Shown here: positions 25,006 through 33,884 of the stretch, in pieces
Numbering within the stretch: position 1 is the stretch's first letter
Layout: every line of letters begins with the position of its first letter
From: PALSA-1006 sp041660815
Lineage (GTDB): Bacteria > Pseudomonadota > Gammaproteobacteria > Burkholderiales > Gallionellaceae
DNA length: 64,000 nucleotides
Assembly (NCBI GenBank): GCA_041660815.1
Contig: JBAZVN010000004.1
Coordinates: 62,001-126,000, forward strand
Direction: 5' to 3'
Translations under genes and position numbers: made by a program
The notes under the pieces: generated by a model
The model's input: only the letters and a program-made list of their open reading frames with translations
The model's database searches: none
Told to the model about the DNA's origin: nothing

Positions 25006-27024
25006 TCAATGAGTATCTAGTTCATCGTTCTTTTGAGTTTTTGGCGGCAATAAAAACTCTCCCGGTTTCTGCCGGAGGCGCCTGCCCACACTGCGCAGCA
25101 AGGTTGGCCAATGCGCAAAAGTAACCTTGCGCGCTTTCATTGCCACGCTAAGCGCCAGAGTGAAGCTGACCATCAAATTGGCCAGACCAATCAGCACGAT
25201 GCCCAGTGCGGCAAGCAACAGTTGCTGCGGTTCAATCACGAAATCCAGACCGACCAACGAGAATCCTAGAAAAGCGGAAGAGAAGGTGATGTGCCGGATG
25301 TCCACCGGCAGGCCAAACAGCACGCCGATGGCGGCCATGCCGCCCAGCATGCAGCCGAAGTAGAAATTCCCCGCCAGCGCCCCTAGGTTGTTTTCCACAT
25401 AGTCGGCGACACGCGATAGCCGCGCCGTGCCCAGCAGGCGACTTAACCAGCGCAGTTGTTTCAGCCGCTGCGGTATCCGGTTGTAGACGGCGAGGTTGTC
25501 ATGGTGGCCCGCAATCAGTCCGGACAGAAACAGACAAACGCCGGCAATCGCGGCGTAGAACACGGACAGACTGTGGAAAGGATCAATATCAGCCATCAGG
25601 TGATCAGCTTTTTCGGGTGCGACGAAATGCACGCCTGTCGCTTCCAGCACACCCCAGGCGATCAGCATGGCCAGCGGTATCACCACCAGCACATTGCCCA
25701 AGATTGCCGCCAACTGGCTGCGCATCGTTTGCGCGATGATACTGGTTAAGTTTTCCATATCGCGGCTGTTGCCGTGTTCGCTGATGCTGGCGGAGATGGC
25801 CGAGGCCGTCATTGCGGGTTGTTTGGTGGCGACGGTGAAGTGCAGGATATGGATCAACATGAAGCCCAAACCGTAGTTCAGGCTGAACAATATTGCTTCA
25901 GTCAACGGCGGCAGGTGTTGTGCCGCGATGAGCAGTTTTAGCACCGCCATGAAAGCGATGATCAGCCCCGCACCCATGGCAGATTTCAGCAGTGCAAAAT
26001 ACTCGGAGCGTGTGCTGGTGATGTAATGCTCGCCGGTGCGGCTGGCGTTTTCCGTCACGCGCAACGCCAGCAGCTCCATGCTTTCCCGCCAGTGTTGCCG
26101 CACATCGTTTTTGTGGCATTCGCCGCTGACCAGTGTCTTGAACAGCCCCACAAACAGGGGGCGCGCACGTTCCCCGGTTTTTTCTACCCGAAATGCGGCG
26201 AGAATGGCAAGCAGGCTTTCCATGCGTTGCAGCTGCTGGGTTAGCCGCTGCAACAGGAAGGTGAGGCTGATGCTGGTGCCGGAACGGGACGCGGTGCGCC
26301 GGATTTTCTGGATGATTTGCGCGCACTGGTCCAGCAATACCAGAATGTGTTTTTCATCCTGAAAGCCAAGGGGGGAATCTGCCCATGCCAGCGCGAACTG
26401 TTCAAGATACTCGCCAACTTCATTGTTTTGGGTGAGAAAGGGCGAGGCAAACTCTTCCAGCGATGGTTCATTGCGGATCAGCTCCGGTTCCAGGCCTATG
26501 GATGAAATCCGATAGGACAGCACAAGAACCGCATCCATAATGCCGCGCACCGGTAGGGGCAGGATGGTTTCCGCAGCTTGCTCGTCAAAGCGTAGCGCTG
26601 TCAGCAGTTCCTGCCAGCGAACATCCGGCACGGCATTGATCCAGACTTCGTCGTCATGGTGGGTAAATATCTGCGCGAATATGTCTTTCAGGTATTGGGG
26701 ATCAATCGCTTCGGGCAGTATCTTGTGGCTCATTCGCCGGTACAGTTCCGTAAAAAATCCGGTGCTGGGCAGTATTCCCGATTCCACATACAGCGAAACC
26801 GGTTTGTGCGCGCCCAGCAATTTGAGCAGCGCAATGCGCAGCGCAGCGCGCAAGTCCGGTCGGCGTCCGAGTATGTGGCACAACGCGCCGATCATGTGCT
26901 CCGCATGATCGGCCTGCGTGAGTTTCGGGGGGCGGATCTTTGCCACGAGTCCGGCGATCAGTGTGAGCTCATCGATGTTGTCCTGCAGATGGTGTTGCAG
27001 CAATGTTTCCATAGAGGTTTTCAC
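25006..27024 (-). CDS. PF10136-type membrane protein (named site-specific recombinase)
   Basis: This 672-residue protein belongs to the Neisseria Gcr/SpecificRecomb family common in betaproteobacteria. The N-terminal ~340 residues are soluble and helical (HILGRRPDLRAALR, SLYVESGILPSTGFFTELYRRM). The C-terminal half has about seven hydrophobic segments and ends with the basic tail of cytoplasmic type. Despite the name it has no integrase or resolvase catalytic motif, so the label should be treated with caution. It is not part of a nif operon. The start could be ATG 27024 or ATG 27012. Confidence 0.85.
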   Translation of the reverse strand: MKTSMETLLQHHLQDNIDELTLIAGLVAKIRPPKLTQADHAEHMIGALCHILGRRPDLRAALRIALLKLLGAHKPVSLYVESGILPSTGFFTELYRRMSHKILPEAIDPQYLKDIFAQIFTHHDDEVWINAVPDVRWQELLTALRFDEQAAETILPLPVRGIMDAVLVLSYRISSIGLEPELIRNEPSLEEFASPFLTQNNEVGEYLEQFALAWADSPLGFQDEKHILVLLDQCAQIIQKIRRTASRSGTSISLTFLLQRLTQQLQRMESLLAILAAFRVEKTGERARPLFVGLFKTLVSGECHKNDVRQHWRESMELLALRVTENASRTGEHYITSTRSEYFALLKSAMGAGLIIAFMAVLKLLIAAQHLPPLTEAILFSLNYGLGFMLIHILHFTVATKQPAMTASAISASISEHGNSRDMENLTSIIAQTMRSQLAAILGNVLVVIPLAMLIAWGVLEATGVHFVAPEKADHLMADIDPFHSLSVFYAAIAGVCLFLSGLIAGHHDNLAVYNRIPQRLKQLRWLSRLLGTARLSRVADYVENNLGALAGNFYFGCMLGGMAAIGVLFGLPVDIRHITFSSAFLGFSLVGLDFVIEPQQLLLAALGIVLIGLANLMVSFTLALSVAMKARKVTFAHWPTLLRSVGRRLRQKPGEFLLPPKTQKNDELDTH

Positions 27025-27234
27025 TTTAAATGATTTGCGGCAGACCGCGAATTATCAATTGTTTTAATCATATTGACTACGCCCGTTTGGCTGCCAATCT
27101 CAAAGATCGTGCATATGATACGAGCAAAGCGAATGATGGATATGGTTGGATACCGCACAGATTCGCAACTCAATTTCATTCAACCTGAATCTCCCGCAGA
27201 GTTAATTCTGCCAATTTAGCTGAAGGAAATGATC

Positions 27235-27417
27235 ATGAACAAAAATCAAATAAAAGGTGCTGTAAAAGATATCTCTGGCAAGGTGCAGGAAGAAGTTGGC
27301 AAGCTGGTCGGCAGCAAAGAACAGCAAGCCAAGGGACTTAGAAAACAACTATCCGGCAAAGTTGAAAAAGTTTTGGGGAATACAAAAGAAGCATTCACAA
27401 ATACAGCTAGACCGTGA
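27235..27417 (+). CDS. CsbD-family stress protein
   Basis: This 60-residue protein matches the CsbD family: NKNQIKGAVKDISGKVQEEVGKLVGSKEQQAKG. It is small, charged and intrinsically helical. Members are induced by general stress; their biochemical role is unknown. A GAAGGAA ribosome site is spaced correctly for the ATG at 27235 rather than that at 27229. The 210 bases upstream show no sigma-54 or other clear promoter. Confidence 0.9.
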   Translation: MNKNQIKGAVKDISGKVQEEVGKLVGSKEQQAKGLRKQLSGKVEKVLGNTKEAFTNTARP

Positions 27418-27458
27418 TTTTGATACCAGTGACAGATAAAGTTGGGTAAAGCGCTTCT

Positions 27459-28157
27459 TTAAACAAAAGCTGGCAAATTAAGTGCATGCAACAAACGATG
27501 TTCAAATTCGGCCGGTGTCTTTGAGATGACCTCACTTGGCACGCCAAATTTTTCGGCTAAACGGGCATTTCCTTCAAATCCATAGGACACTACAAACGGG
27601 TGCATGCCTGAACTAACGGCGGCAAGATAATCACTGTATTCATCACCACAAGCGAAAGCGCAAGCTGGGTTGATTGAAAATAACTGGCGGGCTATTTTCA
27701 TATAATCGCTTTTTCTATCTTTGAGTGAAATACAGGAAAAGTAATCTAACTGATCAGTATCAATGCCATGACGCTGAAAAAGTTGCTTGAGTGTTTTTTC
27801 TGGTTCAATAGTGATATTACGAGTAATAAGCCCAACACGAATATTCGGTGTTTCAATTAACGTGCTAAGTAATTGTGCCATGCCAGGAAAAAGGGTTGCC
27901 TCTGACCTATAAACTTCTGTGAGCGTTTCAAGTAACTGCTTGCGACTTTGTTTGCCAAACTGGCGTCTAAGATTGGTCGGAAATTCGCGTACGCCACCCA
28001 AAAACTTAAACAACTTCCTCCTTTTTTGAAAGCGATCCATATCGCCAATATCCATGCCATGCAGGAGGAAAGCTTTTTCAATCGCGTGAAAGGCATCAAT
28101 CGTTGTGCCATCTGCATCAAGTATGACTAATTTTTGCGAATCCGCGTATTTGTTCAT
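27459..28157 (-). CDS. HAD-superfamily hydrolase
   Basis: This 232-residue phosphatase-like protein has HAD motif I LVILDADGTTID (nucleophile Asp at residue ~13), motif II LITRN, a Lys in LKDRKSDYMKIA, and motif IV CGDEYSDYLAA. A helical cap lies between motifs I and II. The substrate is unknown. The ATG at 28157 precedes the conserved start; a longer frame to 28262 has no similarity to the family. It is in the same direction as the plsC-like gene, 180 bases downstream of it. Confidence 0.85.
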   Translation of the reverse strand: MNKYADSQKLVILDADGTTIDAFHAIEKAFLLHGMDIGDMDRFQKRRKLFKFLGGVREFPTNLRRQFGKQSRKQLLETLTEVYRSEATLFPGMAQLLSTLIETPNIRVGLITRNITIEPEKTLKQLFQRHGIDTDQLDYFSCISLKDRKSDYMKIARQLFSINPACAFACGDEYSDYLAAVSSGMHPFVVSYGFEGNARLAEKFGVPSEVISKTPAEFEHRLLHALNLPAFV

Positions 28158-28336
28158 TAACTTGTTGTCACAGCGTTTGGTTGAACTCGAAAGCACTCTA
28201 CTAAAATTTAATGACAAAAATATTACGCGGCTTATTGAGGTACTGTTCGGGAATATAGTCACCCCAAAGAGGGCTTGATCTGGCGGTTTTTTTCAAAACA
28301 GAGATCGATAAGGGTGTTGCGTTGGAAATACTCAAT

Positions 28337-29101
28337 TTAACCGGGGACACTAGAGACATGCAATGAATTAAGCATCACACTAATATTTTGCTGTGTCTGT
28401 TGAGTTAATTGACGGCGTTCTGCACCCTTTGCATCTAATGCTGCCGTAGGAACAAGTTGCACATGCAACTCTCGTGTCGTCAAAATAGTCCACAGCGATG
28501 CCCCGAAGCTCACATCATCAATATAAGCGGGCACCTTGCTATGTACACCCAACTTATCGTGATAACGGATGGCCATCGGAAACACGTTGGCACCTGCATC
28601 AATAGCAGGTTGAATTAATGAGGAGTGGAAGTGTGCCACGCTTGAACCATCTGTTGTCGTCCCCTCAGGAAAAACTGCAAGTGATTCCCCTCGCTTTAGC
28701 AACTCAACTAATTGCACATTGACGCGTGCTGCCGAGCGTGCACTACCGCGTTCGATAAAAAAAGTTTGCGCCCGTTCACATAACCAACCGATTACCGGCC
28801 AACAACGAACATCAGATTTTGCAACAAAGCGCATCGGCACAATGGCGTTAAGTACAAACACATCCATCCATGAAATATGATTGGTAATGATCAAACCCTG
28901 GAACGAGTCCTCTTGTGAGCCATTATTCTGAAAATTAATAGACACGTTAAAAATATTTAGCAATTGGCGCGACCATTTTTGCAAAATTTTGCGGCGCGCT
29001 GAGAGTTGCAAATATGGAAAGATCAGCGCAATTGCCAAGCCTTTGCACAAATGCGCAACGAATCTTAGAGAACGAATGATGGCTATTAAATGAGTAAGCA
29101 A
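28337..29101 (-). CDS. 1-acyl-glycerol-3-phosphate acyltransferase-like protein (OlsA-type)
   Basis: This 254-residue PlsC-family acyltransferase is anchored by an N-terminal hydrophobic segment. The catalytic HX4D is in NHISWMD (residues ~77-83), FIERGSARSA is block II, and FPEGTTTDG is block III. It lies 31 bases downstream of an OlsB-like gene. The pair is the usual arrangement for ornithine-lipid synthesis, in which OlsB makes lyso-ornithine lipid from ornithine and 3-hydroxyacyl-ACP and OlsA adds the second acyl chain. A purely phospholipid role cannot be ruled out. Confidence 0.82.
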   Translation of the reverse strand: MLTHLIAIIRSLRFVAHLCKGLAIALIFPYLQLSARRKILQKWSRQLLNIFNVSINFQNNGSQEDSFQGLIITNHISWMDVFVLNAIVPMRFVAKSDVRCWPVIGWLCERAQTFFIERGSARSAARVNVQLVELLKRGESLAVFPEGTTTDGSSVAHFHSSLIQPAIDAGANVFPMAIRYHDKLGVHSKVPAYIDDVSFGASLWTILTTRELHVQLVPTAALDAKGAERRQLTQQTQQNISVMLNSLHVSSVPG

Positions 29102-29132
29102 AATGGTCTACATTGAAAATACGGCCATATTT

Positions 29133-29897
29133 TTATGCTTGTGCCGTTTTACGCATAAAGTGTTTTGCATAACGCTCGTTCATGCGCGCTACTGGAAGCA
29201 AAATAAACAGATCCGCGCAATTAAATTCCGGATCCCACGCTGGCGCGCCACCGATATAGGCACCCAAGCGCAGATAGCCCTTAATCAGCGGGGGAATAAT
29301 GACTTCAAGGTTTTGATTAAGAGTGTCGAGTGGCAAAGCACGCAGTGGCTTGACACTTAACTCTTCAGGTGCGGCATGTAGCTTGTAAATTTTGTTGTAA
29401 ACGCTAGCGGCATAGTGGCCACCATCAGTCATGCTGATGCTGGCACAACCAATAATAAATTCATGGCTATTGGTGGCAATGTAATCTGCCAACCCACCCC
29501 ACAATTGAGTGATTGTTGCGCCATCGCGATAGTCGGAATGAACGCATGAGCGCCCCACTTCGACCATGCTGTCACGCAAGGACGACAAGCGTGAAATATC
29601 AAATTCAGTTTCAGAGTAATAACCGCCAGCCTTGATAGCTTGCTCTGGAGGCAAGATGCGGTAAGTGCCAATGACTTCATTTGTGCCGAGATTGCGAGCC
29701 AACAGATGGTCGCAGTAACGATCATACCGATCAACATCTAAACCTGATTCAGCGCTGGGCAACTTGGCACCCATCTCTTCACCGAATACTTTGTAGCGGA
29801 TGCGCTGCGCATCTTCTACATCGCTACCCGTTTTAGCTAAACCAACAATGAGCTTGCTTTGCGTTTTTTGAGCTTGCTGTTGAATCAGATTTAACAT
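29133..29897 (-). CDS. Ornithine N-alpha-acyltransferase-like protein (OlsB-type)
   Basis: This 254-residue GNAT-fold protein is of the PF13444 type. Family motifs are RIRYKVFGEEMGA near residue 33, DRYDRYCDHLLAR, IGTYRILPPEQA, VEVGRSCVHSDYRDG, and a C-terminal GYLRLGAYIGGAPAWDPEFNCADLFILLP. This last block is characteristic of OlsB and related acyl-ACP-dependent N-acyltransferases. It precedes the OlsA-like gene. Such phosphorus-free membrane lipids are made under phosphate limitation or stress. Confidence 0.85.
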   Translation of the reverse strand: MLNLIQQQAQKTQSKLIVGLAKTGSDVEDAQRIRYKVFGEEMGAKLPSAESGLDVDRYDRYCDHLLARNLGTNEVIGTYRILPPEQAIKAGGYYSETEFDISRLSSLRDSMVEVGRSCVHSDYRDGATITQLWGGLADYIATNSHEFIIGCASISMTDGGHYAASVYNKIYKLHAAPEELSVKPLRALPLDTLNQNLEVIIPPLIKGYLRLGAYIGGAPAWDPEFNCADLFILLPVARMNERYAKHFMRKTAQA

Positions 29898-30082
29898 GGC
29901 CTTCTCCTATCGGTTTGGATAACAGAAGAATAGCGGTGAGATATTGCAGGAGGATTAAGCGAATATTTACAATTTGTGAATCTATTTAACTTCACGTAGG
30001 GTGGCATCCATACTCAATAACCAAAATAGAAAAGATTTAAGCCAAATTCTTGGTTCAGCCCGCTTCAGGGCGAATCAAAAAA

Positions 30083-30218
30083 CAATAATCACGGCACAAT
30101 AGAAAATAACTGTGGCTGGCTGCGCCTGTAGTCATTCAAATGCTGCAAAGTCAGCGGAGTCAGTTCTTTAACGGCGACCCAAATCTGCAAGGGGTACTTG
30201 AAGGGTTGGGCAGCGCAT
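30083..30218 (-). pseudogene. Duplicated 3' fragment of the HepT-like gene (copy of 33528-33664)
   Basis: About 136 bases are almost identical to 33528-33664, the 3' end of the 116-residue gene. A one-base indel and a few substitutions near the inner end break the frame. Similarity stops at 30218, exactly where a fragment of another nif-associated gene begins. Confidence 0.85.
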
Positions 30219-30219
30219 C

Positions 30220-30300
30220 TTAAAAGCAGCGGAGATTGCCGACATCGACGGCGAAGTTACTAGGTTGCAGTATGACTCGGAAGGAAAGCCCCTGAACTGA
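30220..30300 (+). pseudogene. Duplicated 3' fragment of the DUF6156-like gene
   Basis: In the plus frame this reads LKAAEIADIDGEVTRLQYD, then SEGKPLN and stop, matching the end of the protein encoded at 21448-21756 (LKAAEITDIDGEITEMTFD). The rest of the gene is missing. Apart from these fragments and the next repeat, the region 29898-30429 shows nothing recognisable. Confidence 0.8.
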
Positions 30301-30429
30301 GGTATGGGGATTAAATTATTAAGATTTTGCTAATTTCATAACCACTTGTTTTTAAAGCATATTTATTGGTGAAGCATGCTTGCGATTTAACTGCTTACAT
30401 ATTATCGGAACCGCCCGGTAGAGGCATGA

Positions 30430-30759
30430 GTAATGTGACAGGCCGCTAAATATTTTAGTCGTAGTGCAACTTGAAATCGTCTTTTCCAGTTAATCCGCCA
30501 TCATTCTAGGCGACCAATTGTCATCTGCCCCATGCCAAATGTGAGTATCGACGGTGATATCAGAAAGCGTGTCTTTCCACGGATGCACGTATGCCCTAAT
30601 ATCTCTGGCGTAGCCTTGGACGCGCCCCGTAAAGCAAGATTTTAATACACTGGAAATATTGGATTGAAATTCACGATTCTCTGCCAAAATTTTGTCTTCA
30701 CCTTCGGCGCTGGCGAACAACAAACGAAATAATGCCTTGGGGAAAAGCAACGCAAGAAC
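30430..30759. repeat. 330-bp direct repeat, copy 2
   Basis: This is the second copy of 24625-24954 in the same orientation. It differs most at its left end, which carries the nonsense change in the hydrolase gene. Confidence 0.85.
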
Positions 30760-31221
30760 CCCTTGCCAGTAAGACAGCAAGATAAATAAAGTAGGAAATG
30801 ATTTCGCCAACTTGAATACTTGTGCGCCAGCCATCGCCTTAAGATAATCACCGGCCTCCAACGGTGCGGCGGCAGAGATCAAATGCAGGTTCTCGACTTC
30901 GTTCGTCAGATAGCGGCAAGTCTGCAATGCAATAAATGCCCCGATTGAAAATCCAATAACATCGACTTTTTTTCCATCAGCAAACTTTGATATTTCCTCG
31001 GCCAAAAGTCGGTAATACGCATCACCGGTGACTGATGGGGACAAAGCAAATCTATCAAAACAAATGATCTTCAGGCCGCAATCCTTCGCATGCTGCTCAA
31101 AAATACTGCATTCTTCAGGCGCTCCTGGCGCACCATGAAAATAGATCACAATTCGTCCATTGTCTGCGCCGAACTGTGTGAATCTCAATGCTTGCATGCT
31201 TTTGTTGCTCACGTTTTGCAT
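30490..31221 (-). pseudogene. Alpha/beta hydrolase interrupted by a premature stop
   Basis: The 243-residue frame has the hydrolase N-terminus: oxyanion loop YFHGAPGAPEE, nucleophile elbow VIGFSIGAFIAL, and acid motif HGADDNWSP. Translation stops after RMMAD, where the related copy at 24604-24945 continues DYLGK. A TAT-to-TAA change explains this. Beyond the stop the same frame still encodes KIFSGLSHY with the catalytic His, so the loss is recent. I therefore call it a pseudogene, although a truncated product could still be made. Confidence 0.75.
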
Positions 31222-31383
31222 CGCGTCTCGCTTTCACTCTGCTGAAGTAGTTGGGAGATTATCGCAGCAATAGAAATCTCATCACATCAAAGACCAATCA
31301 AACATCGGGTTTTGATTGGCGAAATTTGTAATGATGATTTCTAGCCGGTGCTAACATTCTTTCATCGCACGACGTAGGAGAAG

Positions 31384-32022
31384 ATGGTGAACAATATTGC
31401 CCTGCCGCAGGAAGACCCTGTTTATGCGCGCCTGCTCAAAGCTGCGCTGGAATGCTTCCTGTCCGATGAATACCACAATGTTACAACTCGACTTATTGCT
31501 GAAAAAGCCGGGGCTAACGTTTCCATGATCCGCTACTACTTCGGCAACAAGGAAGGGCTTTACGAAGAGATGATTCGCGAGACACTCAAGCCGCTGCTGG
31601 ATGTGTTGGACGGGCGCATATTGTCCGAAGTCGGAGGGTTCGCCGAATTAATGCGTCTCTATTACCGCACGATGAATAAGCATCCGGAGTTTCCCAAACT
31701 CATCTTTAAAGTTCTCGCGCTTAATCAAGGACCTGGGCGCCGCTTCGTATTGCAACTACTCGAACGCGGACGAATACGCGGCGCTCAGAAAGTTGAAGAA
31801 CTTAAATCTAGCGGGAAAATCGATGCAGCAATCGATCCCGAAATTGTTCGGATGGCATTCGTTAGCCTCGCGATGACGCCTATGCTGCTAAAGGATATCT
31901 TCGAAGAGCAGCTAGGAAGAACGATGGACGATGCCTTTCTGGATAAGCTGGCTGATTTTAATTGCCAGCTCATTGAGGCGGGAATGACTTCAACTAAACA
32001 ACAGCAGGAACTCCGACCATGA
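31384..32022 (+). CDS. TetR-family transcriptional regulator
   Basis: This 212-residue repressor-type protein has an N-terminal HTH (LIAEKAGANVSMIRYYFGNKEGLYEEMI, residues ~38-65) with the YYFGNKEGL signature. The C-terminal ligand domain is helical and unassigned. A GTAGGAGAAG ribosome site precedes the ATG. The stop overlaps the start of the methyltransferase gene by four bases, so it probably controls its own operon in response to an unknown small molecule. Confidence 0.92.
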   Translation: MVNNIALPQEDPVYARLLKAALECFLSDEYHNVTTRLIAEKAGANVSMIRYYFGNKEGLYEEMIRETLKPLLDVLDGRILSEVGGFAELMRLYYRTMNKHPEFPKLIFKVLALNQGPGRRFVLQLLERGRIRGAQKVEELKSSGKIDAAIDPEIVRMAFVSLAMTPMLLKDIFEEQLGRTMDDAFLDKLADFNCQLIEAGMTSTKQQQELRP

Positions 32023-33134
32023 CATTGCAAAGAAATCTAGGGGCTGTGAAACGTTTTGGCAAACTAACAAGATTCGCTGCATGGTTGCAGAACATACCCA
32101 ACAAGGTCACTCCAGCGCCATTTCGGCTAATGCAGATCGGCTCAGCGTTCTGGCAATCACGCGCGCTGTATGTTGCTGCACGGTTGAATATTGCGACGAT
32201 GCTTGCGGACACAAAGCTATCCGTGGAGGAACTTGCCACACACATTCATACGCAACCGGATGCAACTTATCGCCTACTCAGATTTTTGGTTGCGATGGGC
32301 ATATTCGCGGAAGTGTCACCGCGTGTTTTTGGCAACAATAAACTTTCCCATTACTTGCGTGATGATCATCCGCAGAACGTGCGCAGCATGATCCTGATGC
32401 ACAACTCACCGGAAATGTGTCGCCCTTGGTATGAGCAGTTGGAGAGAGCAGTGAAAGAGGGCGGTGTTCCTTTCGGGCTGACCCACGGGCAGGAGCTGTT
32501 TCCCTATATGGACGAGCATGCCGAATTCGACCATCTTTTCTCGAATGCGATGGACAGTGTAGAGGCCCTTTCGGGTGACAGCTTTGCGACCGATTTCGAT
32601 TGGACACGCTTTGACCGAATCATCGATATCGGGGGCTCGAAAGGAAGCAAGTCCATCGCCATCTTGAAACGGCATAAACATCTTCATTCCCTCGTGGTTG
32701 ATCGTGCACAAATCATTCAACGTGCCGCAAGTTATTGGGAAGGGCGAGAAGATCCGGCGTTGCTGAAGCGCATGAGTTTTCAGGCGGGAGATGTTTTCAA
32801 ATCCATCCCGTCGGCGAAAAGCAACAAGGACATCTATCTGCTGAGCGCCGTGCTGCACGGCTTTGACGACGACGCCTGCATTCTCGCATTGCGTAATCTA
32901 GCCCGCGCCAGCGCCGGAACTGGGGCGACCATTGCGCTGATGGAAATCATCATGCCTGAAACTGGTTCCGATGCGGCAAGCGCATCATTCGATATGCAGA
33001 TGTTCATGGGCACCAAGGGGCGAGAAAGAACGCTAATTGAATGGCAGCGATTGTTCGAGAAGAGCGATTTGATGTTGCAAGAAGTCGTGGGGCTGCAATC
33101 CTTCGGAAAGATGCTTATCGTTCAAGGGGTTTAG
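32019..33134 (+). CDS. SAM-dependent O-methyltransferase (COMT/hydroxyneurosporene type)
   Basis: This 371-residue methyltransferase has an N-terminal winged-helix dimerisation domain (LNIATMLADTKLSVEELATHIHTQPDATYRLLRFL split over residues ~55-90) and a C-terminal Rossmann domain. SAM motif I is IIDIGGSKGSKS (~205-216), and the catalytic-region motif LLSAVLHGFDDDACI follows near 275. The family methylates hydroxyl groups of quinones, carotenoids, or aromatic or polyketide natural products. The partner TetR gene suggests induction by the substrate. No biosynthetic cluster accompanies it. Confidence 0.88.
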   Translation: MTLQRNLGAVKRFGKLTRFAAWLQNIPNKVTPAPFRLMQIGSAFWQSRALYVAARLNIATMLADTKLSVEELATHIHTQPDATYRLLRFLVAMGIFAEVSPRVFGNNKLSHYLRDDHPQNVRSMILMHNSPEMCRPWYEQLERAVKEGGVPFGLTHGQELFPYMDEHAEFDHLFSNAMDSVEALSGDSFATDFDWTRFDRIIDIGGSKGSKSIAILKRHKHLHSLVVDRAQIIQRAASYWEGREDPALLKRMSFQAGDVFKSIPSAKSNKDIYLLSAVLHGFDDDACILALRNLARASAGTGATIALMEIIMPETGSDAASASFDMQMFMGTKGRERTLIEWQRLFEKSDLMLQEVVGLQSFGKMLIVQGV

Positions 33135-33354
33135 CGTCGATAAGTCCGCCACTACATAGTTGCCAAGTCGAGATCACCGTTCTGTCGCGCGCCAGAGTAT
33201 CGCGCAATTACGCTGTTGAGTTTGACGGCAATCGACAGTTGAAATGCCTCAATCTGCGTTCGATTGAATTACCAAATGAGTGGAAGACTGTAGGCTGACT
33301 CAACTGCAAGCATCAGATTCGACTGATGATTGCCAATAGGTAGACTGATAGCTT

Positions 33355-33388
33355 CTCGGCCTTATGTGGAGCGCTCCATAAGGCCGAG
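33355..33388. repeat. Strong inverted repeat downstream of the methyltransferase
   Basis: CTCGGCCTTATG and CATAAGGCCGAG form a 12-bp perfect stem with a short loop, itself partly self-complementary (GGAGCGCTCC). No T-run follows, so it may be a processed or bidirectional terminator, or a protein site. Nothing else is recognisable in the gap 33135-33533. Confidence 0.55.
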
Positions 33389-33533
33389 TTGTAGACCTTC
33401 CACATTACATCTTCAATCAACAGTCGGCTCACATTACGGAACTTGATAAATATCCGTTAACTGGCAATCGTTCTAAACCACCCTTGCACTGGATACAGCT
33501 CTACCCGTTTCAGAGCAGAACAGAAACCAATAA

Positions 33534-33884
33534 TCACGGCACAATAGAAAATAACTGTGGCTGGCTGCGCTTGTAGTCATTCAAATGCTGCAAAGTCAGC
33601 GGAGTCAGTTCTTTAACGGCGAGCCAAATCTGCAAGGGATGTCGGGACGGGTTGGGCAGCGCATTGGCTAAAGCTTCCCACGCCATCCAGTCGATTTCCG
33701 GCATACGCTCCCGCACCCCGGCGGGAAGGTCAGCGATGGTCAGCGTCATGCTGTTCAATAATTTTAAGGTCTCGATCCGGGTTAAGCGGCTGGCGAAGAA
33801 CTCGTTCTCATCGATCTCTTCGGTCAGCGTGATGATGTCCAGCCCGAGCTGGCGCATCAGCCCCAGCATTGCCCCGGTCAACAT
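33534..33884 (-). CDS. HepT/DUF86-like protein lacking the RNase motif
   Basis: This 116-residue helical protein starts inside the 3' end of the CCG Fe-S gene (7-base overlap). Its second half, LPAGVRERMPEIDWMAWEALANAL then QIWLAVKELTPLTLQHL, follows the HepT/DUF86 pattern (RxxxPEIPWxxIxxxRNxLIH...IWxxVxxxLPxL). The catalytic RNxxxH is replaced by ANALPN, so an RNase toxin activity is unlikely. This homology is my own reading and is distant. Co-expression with a sigma-54-controlled Fe-S protein points to a nif-linked role. A partial duplicate lies at 30083-30218. Confidence 0.55.
   Translation of the reverse strand: MLTGAMLGLMRQLGLDIITLTEEIDENEFFASRLTRIETLKLLNSMTLTIADLPAGVRERMPEIDWMAWEALANALPNPSRHPLQIWLAVKELTPLTLQHLNDYKRSQPQLFSIVP

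Noticed and set aside
25006..27024. Mobile integrase or recombinase
   Set aside because: The family name says recombinase, but no tyrosine or serine recombinase active site is present and the C-terminal half is membrane-spanning.
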